Source: Clostridium sp. BSD9I1
GTDB taxonomy: Bacteria; Bacillota; Clostridia; Clostridiales; Clostridiaceae
Assembly: GCF_900185645.1 (NCBI RefSeq)
Contig: NZ_FYAM01000023.1
Location: 620,001 to 684,000, forward strand
Direction: 5' to 3'
DNA: 64,000 nt
The notes under the pieces are model-generated. The model was not told where the DNA came from. It searched no databases and saw only the letters and a program-made list of their open reading frames with translations. Made by a program: the position numbers and the translations under genes. The first letter of the stretch is position 1. Each line of letters opens with the position of its first letter. Of the stretch, positions 24,949-33,458 are shown one piece after another.

Positions 24949-24993
24949 CTTTTTTACAGTTGTGACGCATAATTTCTACTGCTGCTACACTTT
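24949..24993 (-). repeat. Intergenic repeat R7
   Basis: TTTTTTACAGTTGTGACGCA then TAATTTCTACTGCTGCTACA, linking the TTGTGAC head of R5/R1 with the CTGCTGC tail of R2/R8. It lies 16 nt after the NUDIX stop. Confidence 0.6.
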
Positions 24994-25009
24994 AAAAGAA
25001 GATTACGAA

Positions 25010-25474
25010 TTAAACACACTTATTATTCTTGATATATTTTTCTATAACTTCAATATCTGGAGGGCTAATCTCAATTGGTAAGTTGTCAATTTCAAAGAAT
25101 TTTAAAGAACTGCTTTCTTCATTATCTATATGTAATTCACCACTATATACATTTGTGGTAAATGCGGTAACAACATTATATACTTCATCACCATGAGGGT
25201 ATATATAATGTTGTCTTTCACCAGAAAAAACGCCAAATAATTTTAAATCCTTTAAACTTATTGACAATCCTGTTTCTTCTTTCACTTCCCTAATAGCAGT
25301 TTCTTCAACTTTCTCACCTATTTCTATTGAGCCACCAGGTAAACCCCATTTTTTATTATCAGTTCTTAACTGCATTAGGATTTTATTTTTATCACTAATA
25401 ATTACACACGTTCCACACTGAATTAGTGGTCTTTTACCAACAAATTTCCTCAACTCAAGTATATAATTGCTCAT
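25010..25474 (-). CDS. NUDIX hydrolase (second copy in window)
   Basis: 154 residues with a full Nudix box: GGSIEIGEKVEETAIREVKEE then TG. WGLPGGSIE and LRTDNKKWG are typical of the MutT/Nudix subgroup with broad nucleotide substrates. It differs clearly in sequence from the riboswitch-linked NUDIX at 19055. It is a single-gene unit between repeats R7 and R8. It starts at ATG 25474; GGGAGGAAAC lies upstream. Confidence 0.9.
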   Translation of the reverse strand: MSNYILELRKFVGKRPLIQCGTCVIISDKNKILMQLRTDNKKWGLPGGSIEIGEKVEETAIREVKEETGLSISLKDLKLFGVFSGERQHYIYPHGDEVYNVVTAFTTNVYSGELHIDNEESSSLKFFEIDNLPIEISPPDIEVIEKYIKNNKCV

Positions 25475-25510
25475 AGTTTCCTCCCATTATTTATTTCTAA
25501 TGTATAATTT

Positions 25511-25542
25511 AGTTCATCATATTATACTGCCGCAACACTTTA
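25511..25542 (-). repeat. Intergenic repeat R8
   Basis: TTCATCATATTATACTGCCG then CAACACTTTA, matching the CTGCTGCTACACTTTA part of R7. It is the most diverged member counted and follows the stop at 25559. Confidence 0.45.
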
Positions 25543-25558
25543 TAAGAATACAACAAAT

Positions 25559-25855
25559 TTACTTTATCAATAATTTATCTCTAAAATAGCCACCTATGAA
25601 AATATTTATTAACATTATCGAATTAAATATCGCAAAATATTCAAAGCCTTTAACTAATATTACAATTCCTGTAAGTACTGCTGATACACCTGTTAATATA
25701 CATGTAATCTTACTTCTTTTAATATATTCTTCTGTATCTTTAACTCTATGAGAACGGATAATCATTTTTTTATAAATATTTTCTGGAAGTAGTTCTAAAA
25801 TAATAGCTATACCTCCTAAGACTAAATAAACATATGCAAAAGATGTAGAATTCAT
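25559..25855 (-). CDS. Small membrane protein of unknown function
   Basis: 98 residues with helices at about 5-22, 44-66 and 68-88. A basic loop (YKKMIIRSHRVKDTEEYIKR) lies between helices 1 and 2, a pattern seen in small DUF3784-type clostridial membrane proteins, though I cannot confirm the family. ATG at 25855 is chosen because AGGAGG lies 7 nt upstream. Confidence 0.65.
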   Translation of the reverse strand: MNSTSFAYVYLVLGGIAIILELLPENIYKKMIIRSHRVKDTEEYIKRSKITCILTGVSAVLTGIVILVKGFEYFAIFNSIMLINIFIGGYFRDKLLIK

Positions 25856-25947
25856 AATATGCCTCCTAATTTGTAACAATATACTCTTCTATTTAATGCA
25901 TATTATTTGTATTATTAAATGCAAAGAATCCATTTTCATCCTCATCA

Positions 25948-26745
25948 TTATAAAACATCTTGTATTAAAGTATTGATTAAGAGTTTCCTTTTGTTGTTAT
26001 TTAAATTATGATATACTTCTTCTTTATTGTAATCAGGTATTATAAAGCTGTTATCGATATTCATTAAACTTGCTAAATATATACTAAAATCATAATGACT
26101 TACTGGCCTTTCTCCTGATATATTTATTACTCCAGTAAATTTACTATATGCAAGTTCAATTATTGCATCTGCAAGGTCTTGTACATTAACAAAACTGGAG
26201 TATATATTAGCTATTCTTGAATAACATTTACCTGTTTTGGAAATGTCATAAAGTTCCTTCATTCTAGAATCCATTTTGCCATCATAATCATAACCATAGA
26301 TACTGCCAGGCCTTACAATCACATGATTAGTGTGTCTCTGAACGATACTTTCTCCTTCAATTTTCCCATTAATATATTTAAATAAGTATTCATTAGGTGC
26401 ACGCCTATAAGGAATTACACTTTCAGTTTGGTCTTTTCCTTTTCCAACTGTGGTAGAAACATAAATCAAACGTACATCTTTGGAAATGTTATTAACTATC
26501 TCCTTTACACCTATCTGGGATAAAAGCATTTCTTCTTCTTTGTCCATAACGCTCCAAATAATAATATTTGGTTTAAGTGATAGCATTTTCTTTATGTCCA
26601 ATCTATTTAAAACATTGATTTTCAAAAGTTCATTATTACTGAATTTACAACAAGTCCCATAAATATCATCACCATTACATTCTTGGAGTTTTTTATATAT
26701 TGTATTTCCCAAATATCCACTTGCTCCTACTATCAATATCCTCAT
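25948..26745 (-). CDS. NAD-dependent epimerase/dehydratase (RmlD-like SDR)
   Basis: 265-residue extended short-chain dehydrogenase. It shows the Rossmann motif RILIVGASGYLGNTIYKKLQ, LIYVSTTVGKGK, PYRRAPNEYLFKY (the catalytic region in which Tyr-x3-Lys is not evident as such) and VIVRPGSIYGYDYD. The pattern is closest to RmlD/dTDP-4-dehydrorhamnose reductase-like proteins. ATG at 26745 is used because GGAAGAA precedes it. The substrate is unknown. Confidence 0.82.
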   Translation of the reverse strand: MRILIVGASGYLGNTIYKKLQECNGDDIYGTCCKFSNNELLKINVLNRLDIKKMLSLKPNIIIWSVMDKEEEMLLSQIGVKEIVNNISKDVRLIYVSTTVGKGKDQTESVIPYRRAPNEYLFKYINGKIEGESIVQRHTNHVIVRPGSIYGYDYDGKMDSRMKELYDISKTGKCYSRIANIYSSFVNVQDLADAIIELAYSKFTGVINISGERPVSHYDFSIYLASLMNIDNSFIIPDYNKEEVYHNLNNNKRKLLINTLIQDVL

Positions 26746-26840
26746 AAATATTCTTCCTTTCAAAAATGCAATGAATATCCCTCTATAGTTATAAGGTAAA
26801 AATAATGCATACCATAATCATACTTTAACCTACCAATTTA

Positions 26841-27383
26841 CTAAAGTAGTTCTTGTTCTATAATTCTTAGCAAACTTAGCATTATTTTATCTTCTGTTTT
26901 GATACTTTCTAATCTAGAAGTATATTCATCCTCCCCATAAATCATATCTATACCAAAATCAAGGGTTGCTTCTGCACTTATAAGAAAAAATGCTTTCTTA
27001 ACCCTAGTTTGTTCTTCTGCATCATTATTTAAATTTAGTTTAAATGGTGTGGGATTATCGTAAACAAGTTCAATACATCGCAAAAAGTTCTTAGCTTGGT
27101 TTACTTCATCCAGCAGCAAATCTTTATTTTCTGAGGTAGATATTTTCTTTGAGGAGTCTGTAAAATTTATTCGCTCACATATTAATTTTAGAATCTTATC
27201 AAAATTTTTCTCGTCTTCATATATTGTTTTATTTTTACTATCATTATAAATAATTATTTTATTAGGTTTGGGTATAGTTATGGGTTTACTGGCTAACTGT
27301 ATATTTTGATATATTAAAGGGCTAAATACTGCAATTACCATAGAAAAAATTGAAATTATCATAATCTTTTTTCTTAAAATCAT
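26841..27383 (-). CDS. Membrane-anchored protein of unknown function
   Basis: 180 residues. A basic start and a single N-terminal membrane helix (MIISIFSMVIAVFSPLIYQN) are followed by an extracellular mixed alpha/beta region (ITIPKPNKIIIYNDSKNK, then helices with LLSLLRIIEQELL at the end). The layout resembles DUF5301-type clostridial proteins. No catalytic motif is seen. It belongs to the same-strand run of small accessory genes. Confidence 0.65.
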   Translation of the reverse strand: MILRKKIMIISIFSMVIAVFSPLIYQNIQLASKPITIPKPNKIIIYNDSKNKTIYEDEKNFDKILKLICERINFTDSSKKISTSENKDLLLDEVNQAKNFLRCIELVYDNPTPFKLNLNNDAEEQTRVKKAFFLISAEATLDFGIDMIYGEDEYTSRLESIKTEDKIMLSLLRIIEQELL

Positions 27384-27411
27384 AAAGATATTCCTCTCTA
27401 AACATATACAT

Positions 27412-27984
27412 TTATTGATTAAATTCTTTTTTTAACAAAGAAAACACCAAATGATCTCCAATTTCATTATTTCTAAAGAAACGTTCCCTTAACTTTCCCT
27501 CTTCTACAAATTTAAGTTTGTGTATAAGTTTCAATGATGCCGTATTTTCTGGATTAATAAAAGCCTCTATTCTGTTAAGATTCATTTTAGTAAATCCATA
27601 TTGGACTATTTTTTCAACGGCCTCAGTCATTAACCCCTTACCTCTATAATTTAAATCTGTGATTTCATATCCTATTTCAGCATTTAATTGATGAATATAC
27701 CAATAATGAAATCCGCAACTGCCGATTATTTTCCCCGTTGTCTTATCAATAATCTGCCATATCTTAAAAGTCATACTCCAAGTAGTAAAACCTTTCTTAT
27801 AATTTTCTTTTTCTAGGTTTAAACTTATATTATTCATTCCAAAAAAATTCATAAGTTCATCATCAGTAAAATTTCCAAATACATAGTCATAAATCTCAGG
27901 GTTTAATTCTCGAAGAAGTAAATTTTTAGTCTCAATTATCTGTATATTAATTTTAATACTATGTTCTAAAACTTTATTCTGCAT
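27412..27984 (-). CDS. GNAT acetyltransferase (RimJ/RimL type)
   Basis: 190 residues. ETKNLLLRELNPEIYDYVFG is the N-terminal Acetyltransf_3 motif, EIGYEITDLNYRGKGLMTEA includes the acetyl-CoA loop (RGKGLM), and FTKMNLNRIEAFINPENTAS is the RimJ-type strand-helix element. ATG at 27984 is preferred (AAGGA nine nt upstream) over GTG two codons earlier. It is the first of three different GNATs in a row. Confidence 0.88.
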   Translation of the reverse strand: MQNKVLEHSIKINIQIIETKNLLLRELNPEIYDYVFGNFTDDELMNFFGMNNISLNLEKENYKKGFTTWSMTFKIWQIIDKTTGKIIGSCGFHYWYIHQLNAEIGYEITDLNYRGKGLMTEAVEKIVQYGFTKMNLNRIEAFINPENTASLKLIHKLKFVEEGKLRERFFRNNEIGDHLVFSLLKKEFNQ

Positions 27985-28045
27985 TTCCACTCGTCCTTTT
28001 TATTTTTAATTATTTTAGATAATCTTTAAGGTAAAAAGTGAACAT

Positions 28046-28594
28046 TTATTTATCCAATAATCTTGACATTATAACTGTATTATAATAGTTCCCATCTCTA
28101 TGAATACGGTCTTTTATTAGTAATCCTTCTTCTGAAAATCCATATCTTTTATACAATTGGATTGCATTTGTATTTGTTTCTACTACAGTTAATGAAATTT
28201 TCTCAATTCCAACAGTATCTGCCCACATCAAAATATTTTCTAGTAGTACTTTACCAATTCCTTGCCCCCAGTATTCCTTTAATATACATATACCAAACTC
28301 TGCCTTGTGCCTAAATCTGCTTAATTTGCTTCCTTCACAGCGAGTAAATCCAACAATTTTACCTTCTACTTCTGCAACTAAAAATATAGTTTTTTCCGCT
28401 ATTGAATCTTCATAGATAAGTTTTTCAAAATCCTCCGAATCGCGCAATCCTTCTCCAGACTCTCTATCAAGATTTTCTGTTTCTCCATCAATTTTAACTC
28501 TTAATTTAGATAATTCAATTGCATCATATTTTGTGGGGCACCGAAGTATCCACGTTAGGCTTTTACCTTCTATTATTTTACTTTCAATTATCAT
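28046..28594 (-). CDS. GNAT acetyltransferase
   Basis: 182 residues with FGICILKEYWGQGIGKVLLE (acetyl-CoA loop WGQGIGK) and KISLTVVETNTNAIQLYKRY followed by GFSEEGLL, the standard C-terminal GNAT elements. ATG at 28594 follows GGAGG by 5 nt. The substrate is unknown. It is only distantly related to the neighbouring GNATs, so this is not a local duplication. Confidence 0.9.
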   Translation of the reverse strand: MIIESKIIEGKSLTWILRCPTKYDAIELSKLRVKIDGETENLDRESGEGLRDSEDFEKLIYEDSIAEKTIFLVAEVEGKIVGFTRCEGSKLSRFRHKAEFGICILKEYWGQGIGKVLLENILMWADTVGIEKISLTVVETNTNAIQLYKRYGFSEEGLLIKDRIHRDGNYYNTVIMSRLLDK

Positions 28595-28652
28595 CGCTAC
28601 CTCCAACAGTTTATTAATGTCAAAGCTATATTATTATTTATAATTGTGGATT

Positions 28653-29123
28653 CTACAAAATCAATTTTGCTACCATTTCCCCATCTTCAATATTACCTGT
28701 TTCTGCAAAACCTAAAGATGCATAAAGTGTTTTTGCTGTAACATTTTCTGGTTCATAGGAAAGTAAAACTACTGAAGCTTTTCCATAAGGGAAGGTTCTA
28801 ATCAGTTCAAGTGACTTTGCCATAGCTTCCTTACCATAGCCTTTACCCTGATATTTTTTATCAATCATTAATCTGCATACCCAATAAATATTTTCATCAT
28901 TATTCTCATCTGCCTCATTATATGATAACATTATGAACCCTACCATAATATCATCATCATAAATGGCATAAGGCATAGGAATACACTCATTATTCGTTAA
29001 AGCAACATATGCCTCTGCAAGACTGCGTATATTACTTGCAACAAAGCTTTTTTGTTCTTCTCTTGGTTCTAATTTAATGCATTCATCAAAATTATGATCT
29101 GTGATTTTCTGTAACTCTATCAT
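28653..29123 (-). CDS. GNAT acetyltransferase (diamine/polyamine-like)
   Basis: 156 residues: LMIDKKYQGKGYGKEAMAKS (Q-x2-G-x-G/A), VVLLSYEPENVTAKTLYASL and GFAETGNIEDGEMVAKLIL. The layout (ELQKITDHNFDECIKLEP start, IYDDDIMVGFIMLSY) resembles PaiA/spermidine-type acetyltransferases, but the substrate assignment is only suggestive. ATG at 29123 follows AAGGGGG. Confidence 0.88.
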   Translation of the reverse strand: MIELQKITDHNFDECIKLEPREEQKSFVASNIRSLAEAYVALTNNECIPMPYAIYDDDIMVGFIMLSYNEADENNDENIYWVCRLMIDKKYQGKGYGKEAMAKSLELIRTFPYGKASVVLLSYEPENVTAKTLYASLGFAETGNIEDGEMVAKLIL

Positions 29124-29207
29124 AGTTATCCCCCTTAAATAAAATGATTCTTTCACATGGCTACCATACAGTTAAGCCTTCAACTATATGAAAATTATAC
29201 CATATTT

Positions 29208-29251
29208 AAAAGAGAGCTGGAAATCAATATAGATTTCATAGCCCTCTCTTT
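29208..29251 (-). terminator. Terminator after the ABC exporter operon
   Basis: AAAGAGAGGGCTATGAAATC pairs with GATTTCCAGCTCTCTTT, with TCTCTTTTAAAT following on the minus strand. It separates the ABC genes from the GNAT genes downstream. Confidence 0.7.
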
Positions 29252-29353
29252 AAGAAAAACCTTTTTCTTCATATTTCCCTAAAACAATTTCATCACAAAT
29301 GGTTCTATCTGACAAAAAAATCACGGGGTCTGCCCTACTGCTCTATCTTTGTA

Positions 29354-30097
29354 TTATTCCCATTTGAAAAATTTAAGAGCTGCACCAGTACATATTACTC
29401 CAAGGGTAATCATTATAATAATAGGAATCATCACTGTATCTATTCTCAAACCAAGCGAGGCAGCTTTTAAAAGTTTTATTCCTTGTGTTAGCGGTAATAT
29501 ATTGGCAACTCTTTGAAGTCCTGCTGACATAATCTCATAGGGCAGCGTTGCTCCTGAAAAAATCAGCATAGGAAAATATAGTATACTTGCTGCAATACTT
29601 GCTGTCTTTAGATTTGGAGCAATGCCTCCTACCATCATGCCTATGCTAAACATTGATGCCATTACCAGGAAATAGACTCCCAAAAACTGAAGCCACGAGC
29701 CACTAAATCGAAGATCAAAGAAAATTTTTGCTGTGGCATAAACAAGTATAAGTGAAACAACAGAATAGAGTGCGTAAATCACTACCTGCACTGCTAAAAT
29801 CATAGCAGGGCTTATAGGCGTTACCTTAAACCTCTTTAGAATTTTTTTATGACGATAGTCGGACACAACCAGCGGTAATCCCATCACACCCCCAGCGCAT
29901 ATTGCAATTGTAGCAATAGCTCCAAATGATTGTTCTAAAAATGTGTATCCTGCGCCATCAAAGGCTGATTTATTTCCATAGATTATACCAAGAATTATTG
30001 TTATAACTATCGGCATACAAATTGTGAAGATAAACATATCCATCCCTCGCAATGACACTTTCAGCTCTGTTTTTAACATTATTCTAAATGCTTTCAT
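29354..30097 (-). CDS. ABC-2 type exporter permease
   Basis: 247-residue ABC-2 permease with six membrane segments. MPIVITIILGIIYGN, AICAGGVMGLPLVVSDYRHK (the conserved RHKKILKR turn after helix 2) and ILYFPMLIFSGATLPYEIM are hallmark segments of drug/lipid ABC-2 exporters. It overlaps the upstream ATPase gene by 14 nt, so the pair is translationally coupled. The likely role is drug or peptide export, activated by the MerR-type regulator upstream. Confidence 0.9.
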   Translation of the reverse strand: MKAFRIMLKTELKVSLRGMDMFIFTICMPIVITIILGIIYGNKSAFDGAGYTFLEQSFGAIATIAICAGGVMGLPLVVSDYRHKKILKRFKVTPISPAMILAVQVVIYALYSVVSLILVYATAKIFFDLRFSGSWLQFLGVYFLVMASMFSIGMMVGGIAPNLKTASIAASILYFPMLIFSGATLPYEIMSAGLQRVANILPLTQGIKLLKAASLGLRIDTVMIPIIIMITLGVICTGAALKFFKWE

Positions 30098-30815
30098 TAT
30101 TCATTACCCCCTCGTCTGTATACCATAAATAAGCTTCCTCAAATTTTTCAAACGGACTTCCTACAATTGCTTCTTGTACAGTTCCATAAAAAATGCTGGT
30201 TCCTTTTTTAATAATACAAATCCTATCACACAATGCTTCTACTTCATCCATAAAATGCGAAGTTAGAAAGATAGTAAGCCCTTTCTTCTTTAAGTATAGA
30301 AGTCCTTTCCATACATCTCTCCTTACTCTGGCATCAAGCCCTGTTGTCAGCTCATCTAAGAATACAACTTTAGGATTGGGAATTAAGGCAAGAATAATAA
30401 ATAAGCGTTGTTTTTCTCCCCCTGAAAGTTCACTGACTTGGCTCTTGTATTTATCCGAAAGACCAAATTGTTTTAACAATTCTGTATAATCTAGTGTATT
30501 CTTGTAAAGGGCTTGTGTAACCTCACAAAGCTCTGCTACTGTTACTTTGTCTTGATAATTTGATTCTTGAAATTGGACTCCAACTTGCTCAAATAATTTC
30601 TTCCTCTCTGTTTGTGGATTCATTCCTAAAATGGAAACGGATCCACCATCAAACTTCTTTATTCCTAAAATACATTCAATGATAGTACTTTTCCCTGCCC
30701 CATTAGCACCAAGCAATCCAAACACTTCTCCGCATTTAACTGATATGCTAACACTATTTACGGCTTGTATATTTCCGTATGCTTTGCATAGGGCATTAAC
30801 TTTAATTGTTTCCAT
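30084..30815 (-). CDS. ABC exporter ATPase
   Basis: 243 residues with Walker A GLLGANGAGKSTII, signature LSGGEKQRL, Walker B VVFLDELTTGLD (Leu instead of the usual Pro after the catalytic Glu) and switch His in LTSHFMDEVE. Pairs with the ABC-2 permease. AGGAGG lies upstream of the ATG. A palindrome sharing a half-site with the merR promoter lies between this gene and the regulator. Confidence 0.93.
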   Translation of the reverse strand: METIKVNALCKAYGNIQAVNSVSISVKCGEVFGLLGANGAGKSTIIECILGIKKFDGGSVSILGMNPQTERKKLFEQVGVQFQESNYQDKVTVAELCEVTQALYKNTLDYTELLKQFGLSDKYKSQVSELSGGEKQRLFIILALIPNPKVVFLDELTTGLDARVRRDVWKGLLYLKKKGLTIFLTSHFMDEVEALCDRICIIKKGTSIFYGTVQEAIVGSPFEKFEEAYLWYTDEGVMNNESI

Positions 30816-30853
30816 GTTTATAAACCTCCTATTTTTTAATACATAAAATAGAA

Positions 30854-30879
30854 TAACACCAGCATAAAGTCTGGTGTTA
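30854..30879. promoter_or_regulatory. Palindrome between the MerR-type regulator and ABC genes
   Basis: TAACACCAG-N8-CTGGTGTTA, a perfect 9-bp inverted repeat covering the regulator's stop codon. The half-site TCTGGTGTTA recurs upstream of the regulator gene at 31687. It could be the regulator's operator, a terminator, or both. Confidence 0.5.
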
Positions 30880-31641
30880 AACTGTAGGGTTCATATTGAA
30901 TTTTTCTTCCATGGCTTTTAGCTGCCTTAAAATAGAATTTGCATTTAATTCTGCGTTGCTTAATGAAGTAAGAAGTTTATCACAAACTGTTACAATATCC
31001 TCATCAGTTTCAGGTGTATTAATTACTTCTCGTATATCGATTTTAGAATTGTTTGATATGGCGCTTATCATTCGTAAAATTGCTGCAAGAGAATAATTGG
31101 CACAACGTAATGAACGTATTATTTTTAGCAATTGAATATCTTCTCTAGTATATACCCTATATCCATTTTGTTTTCTTTTTACAGAAAGCAACCCATTCAT
31201 TTCCCAATTTCTTAAAGTATCAATAGTAATTCCTAAATAATCTGCAGTTTGTTTTCTTGTCAAAGATACATTTTTTTCTTCCTTGTGTATACCAGAAAGT
31301 AATTTTCTTGTAATTTCTATAGCTTCTTCTGCATTTTTCTGCTCTATTTTAACCTGATTTATATAGTTGCTAGTACATGCATTTGCCTTTTGAAACTCAC
31401 CCCTAGCAGATAATTTAATAATATTAATCATCTTTTTTCTAAGGCCGCTTTGCAGCACCTCAACTTTAAATGCTGTCCTCGCTAGCTTAAATTGTGCAAT
31501 ATGAAAATCTGTAAAGACCCTATATCCATTGGATAATCTCTGAGGCTTAGGTATCAATTCTAGTTTTTCATACAACCGTACTGTATTAGAGTGTACCCCA
31601 ATTATTTTTGCTACTTGTGCTGTGTTATACTTATTTCGCAT
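30877..31641 (-). CDS. Tandem MerR-domain regulator
   Basis: 254 residues with two MerR-type winged helix-turn-helix modules: residues 1-70 (YNTAQVAKIIGVHSNTVRLY) and about 113-185 (LTRKQTADYLGITIDTLRNW, RRVYTREDIQLLKIIRSLR-like). Two DNA-binding modules in one chain are unusual for MerR proteins, which are normally dimers of single modules. It lies upstream of an ABC exporter pair, its likely target. ATG at 31641 follows GGAGG. Confidence 0.85.
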   Translation of the reverse strand: MRNKYNTAQVAKIIGVHSNTVRLYEKLELIPKPQRLSNGYRVFTDFHIAQFKLARTAFKVEVLQSGLRKKMINIIKLSARGEFQKANACTSNYINQVKIEQKNAEEAIEITRKLLSGIHKEEKNVSLTRKQTADYLGITIDTLRNWEMNGLLSVKRKQNGYRVYTREDIQLLKIIRSLRCANYSLAAILRMISAISNNSKIDIREVINTPETDEDIVTVCDKLLTSLSNAELNANSILRQLKAMEEKFNMNPTV

Positions 31642-31684
31642 TATATTTTCGCCTCCATTTAACTCTATCATAGCGCAGATATTA

Positions 31685-31698
31685 AGTCTGGTGTTATA
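31685..31698. promoter_or_regulatory. Second copy of the MerR-linked half-site
   Basis: AGTCTGGTGTTATA, 44 nt upstream of the regulator start and identical over 12 bases (AGTCTGGTGTTA) to the right arm region at 30868-30879. Confidence 0.4.
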
Positions 31699-31824
31699 GT
31701 GGATGGTTTTTTATTATCAATAAAAAATCAAGCAAGGTATATATTAAAATTTTCATCATATTTTATTGCAATACCTTTTGTAAATATAAAAAGTATGCTT
31801 GCTAACATATTTTATAGAAGGAAA

Positions 31825-31853
31825 AACCGCTAATGAATTTTTCACTAGCGGCT
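31825..31853 (-). terminator. Terminator of the DHA2 efflux operon
   Basis: GCCGCTAGTGAA pairs with TTCATTAGCGGT and is followed on the minus strand by TTTTTCC. Confidence 0.82.
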
Positions 31854-31907
31854 TAATACTATCTTTTAATTATTATAGGTATTAATAAGATTTCTTATCC
31901 AGTTACA

Positions 31908-33446
31908 TTATTTATTTTCAACAGGTTTTTTACCTCTCATAAATAAGGTTAAAATTAAAGCCACTGCCACTGCACTAACTGTTACTGTAACAGCATAGGA
32001 CATTCCATCAATAGTCGCTTGACCTTGTAACATTTGTGCTAATCTAGATACTGCAGAAACCTTAGCCATACTTTGTGACATTCCTGCATGCATATATGAC
32101 TTTGTTAGTGTACTTAACATATCATTTGAAGCCTTATTATAGATAGTTATTTGTTCTGCCAACTTACCATAATTATAATCAGTTCTTCCCTGCATAAGTG
32201 TAGACATTATAGTTACACTAAGCGCACCTGAAATTTGCCTTATGGTATTATTAAGAGCTGACGCACCTGGAACTAATTCTTTTTTTACAGCATTCATTCC
32301 CACAGTACTGATTGGCATCATAGCAAGACCTAATCCTACAGATCTAATACAAGTAATTAATACTATGTACTCTTTACTTGAATTCATATTTATAACACTT
32401 GCAAGCTCATAAGAACTAATGCCTAGTATTATAAGTCCAGGTATTACAAGTGGTTTTGCACCAAATTTATCAAATAAGTTACCACTTATGGGCATAAGCA
32501 CTGCTATTACAAGTGAAGAAGGTAACATTATGAGCCCTGCTTCCATAGGAGTATACCCTCTTATATTTTGCAAAAATACTGGTAATATATAAGATGCACC
32601 CATTAGAGCCAATGTTAATACACTACTTATTATTAAGCTTATACTAAAGTCAAATAGCTTTAAAACTCGCAAATCTAGTAGTGGATTGGGATGCGCAAGC
32701 TCGTTTACTACAAATAATATAAGACTTAAAATACCAATAGTCATTAATATTGGATTTTCAATTTTACTCCAATCAATTGATGAACCTTCGCCAAGCACAT
32801 ATAATACACTTACTATTCCAATTGTAGAGGATAAAAATCCTATTATATCAAAGGCCTTGAATGGCTTTTTTTCTGAGTCCTTTAATATAATTGCTGCCAT
32901 TATTACTCCAACTACTCCTATAGGAACATTAATATTAAAAATCATTCTCCAATCCATCTTTTCAATAATAAATCCCCCAAGTGTTGGACCTATAGCAGGT
33001 GCAGCCATAGATGCTATTCCCCAAAATCCAAGTGCAAGTCCTATTTTCTCCTTAGGAAACAATTGATATATTATTGACATTCCTACTGGCATTATCATTC
33101 CGCCACCAAGAGCTTGTACTATACGAAAGCCTATCATAGTTCCACCGCTCCATGCAAAGCCGCATAATAATGATCCTATCGAAAACATTCCTAATGCAAA
33201 CATATATATTTTTTTAGGACCAAAAACATCCTGAAGATATCCTGTTAAGGGTATAATAGCTCCAAGTGTCAGTGAGTAAGCTGTTATTATCCACTTAGCT
33301 CCATCTAATGATAAACCGAAAACAGACATCATCTTAGGAAGAGCAATGTTAACTATACTACTGTCTAGTATAGCCATAAAGGTTCCTATTACAACTACTC
33401 CTAACCCTAGCCAGCTATTTAATGATTCATTATTATTCTCTTCCAT
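31908..33446 (-). CDS. DHA2-family MFS drug exporter (EmrB/QacA-like)
   Basis: 512 residues with 14 predicted membrane helices. DSSIVNIALPKMMSVFG (motif D1), GYLQDVFGPKKIYMFALGMF (motif A) and GGFIIEKMDWRMIFNINVPIG (motif C/linker) are DHA2 hallmarks. It exports drugs or toxic compounds by proton antiport. It is the last gene of a three-gene unit, with two membrane-fusion-protein genes upstream and the TetR gene divergent. Confidence 0.93.
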   Translation of the reverse strand: MEENNNESLNSWLGLGVVVIGTFMAILDSSIVNIALPKMMSVFGLSLDGAKWIITAYSLTLGAIIPLTGYLQDVFGPKKIYMFALGMFSIGSLLCGFAWSGGTMIGFRIVQALGGGMIMPVGMSIIYQLFPKEKIGLALGFWGIASMAAPAIGPTLGGFIIEKMDWRMIFNINVPIGVVGVIMAAIILKDSEKKPFKAFDIIGFLSSTIGIVSVLYVLGEGSSIDWSKIENPILMTIGILSLILFVVNELAHPNPLLDLRVLKLFDFSISLIISSVLTLALMGASYILPVFLQNIRGYTPMEAGLIMLPSSLVIAVLMPISGNLFDKFGAKPLVIPGLIILGISSYELASVINMNSSKEYIVLITCIRSVGLGLAMMPISTVGMNAVKKELVPGASALNNTIRQISGALSVTIMSTLMQGRTDYNYGKLAEQITIYNKASNDMLSTLTKSYMHAGMSQSMAKVSAVSRLAQMLQGQATIDGMSYAVTVTVSAVAVALILTLFMRGKKPVENK

Positions 33447-33458
33447 GTCATCCCTCCG

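Noticed and set aside
19500..25900. True integron with canonical attC sites
   Set aside because: The repeats lack RYYYAAC/GTTRRRY boxes and no integrase gene lies in the window, so I describe only a cassette-like arrangement.
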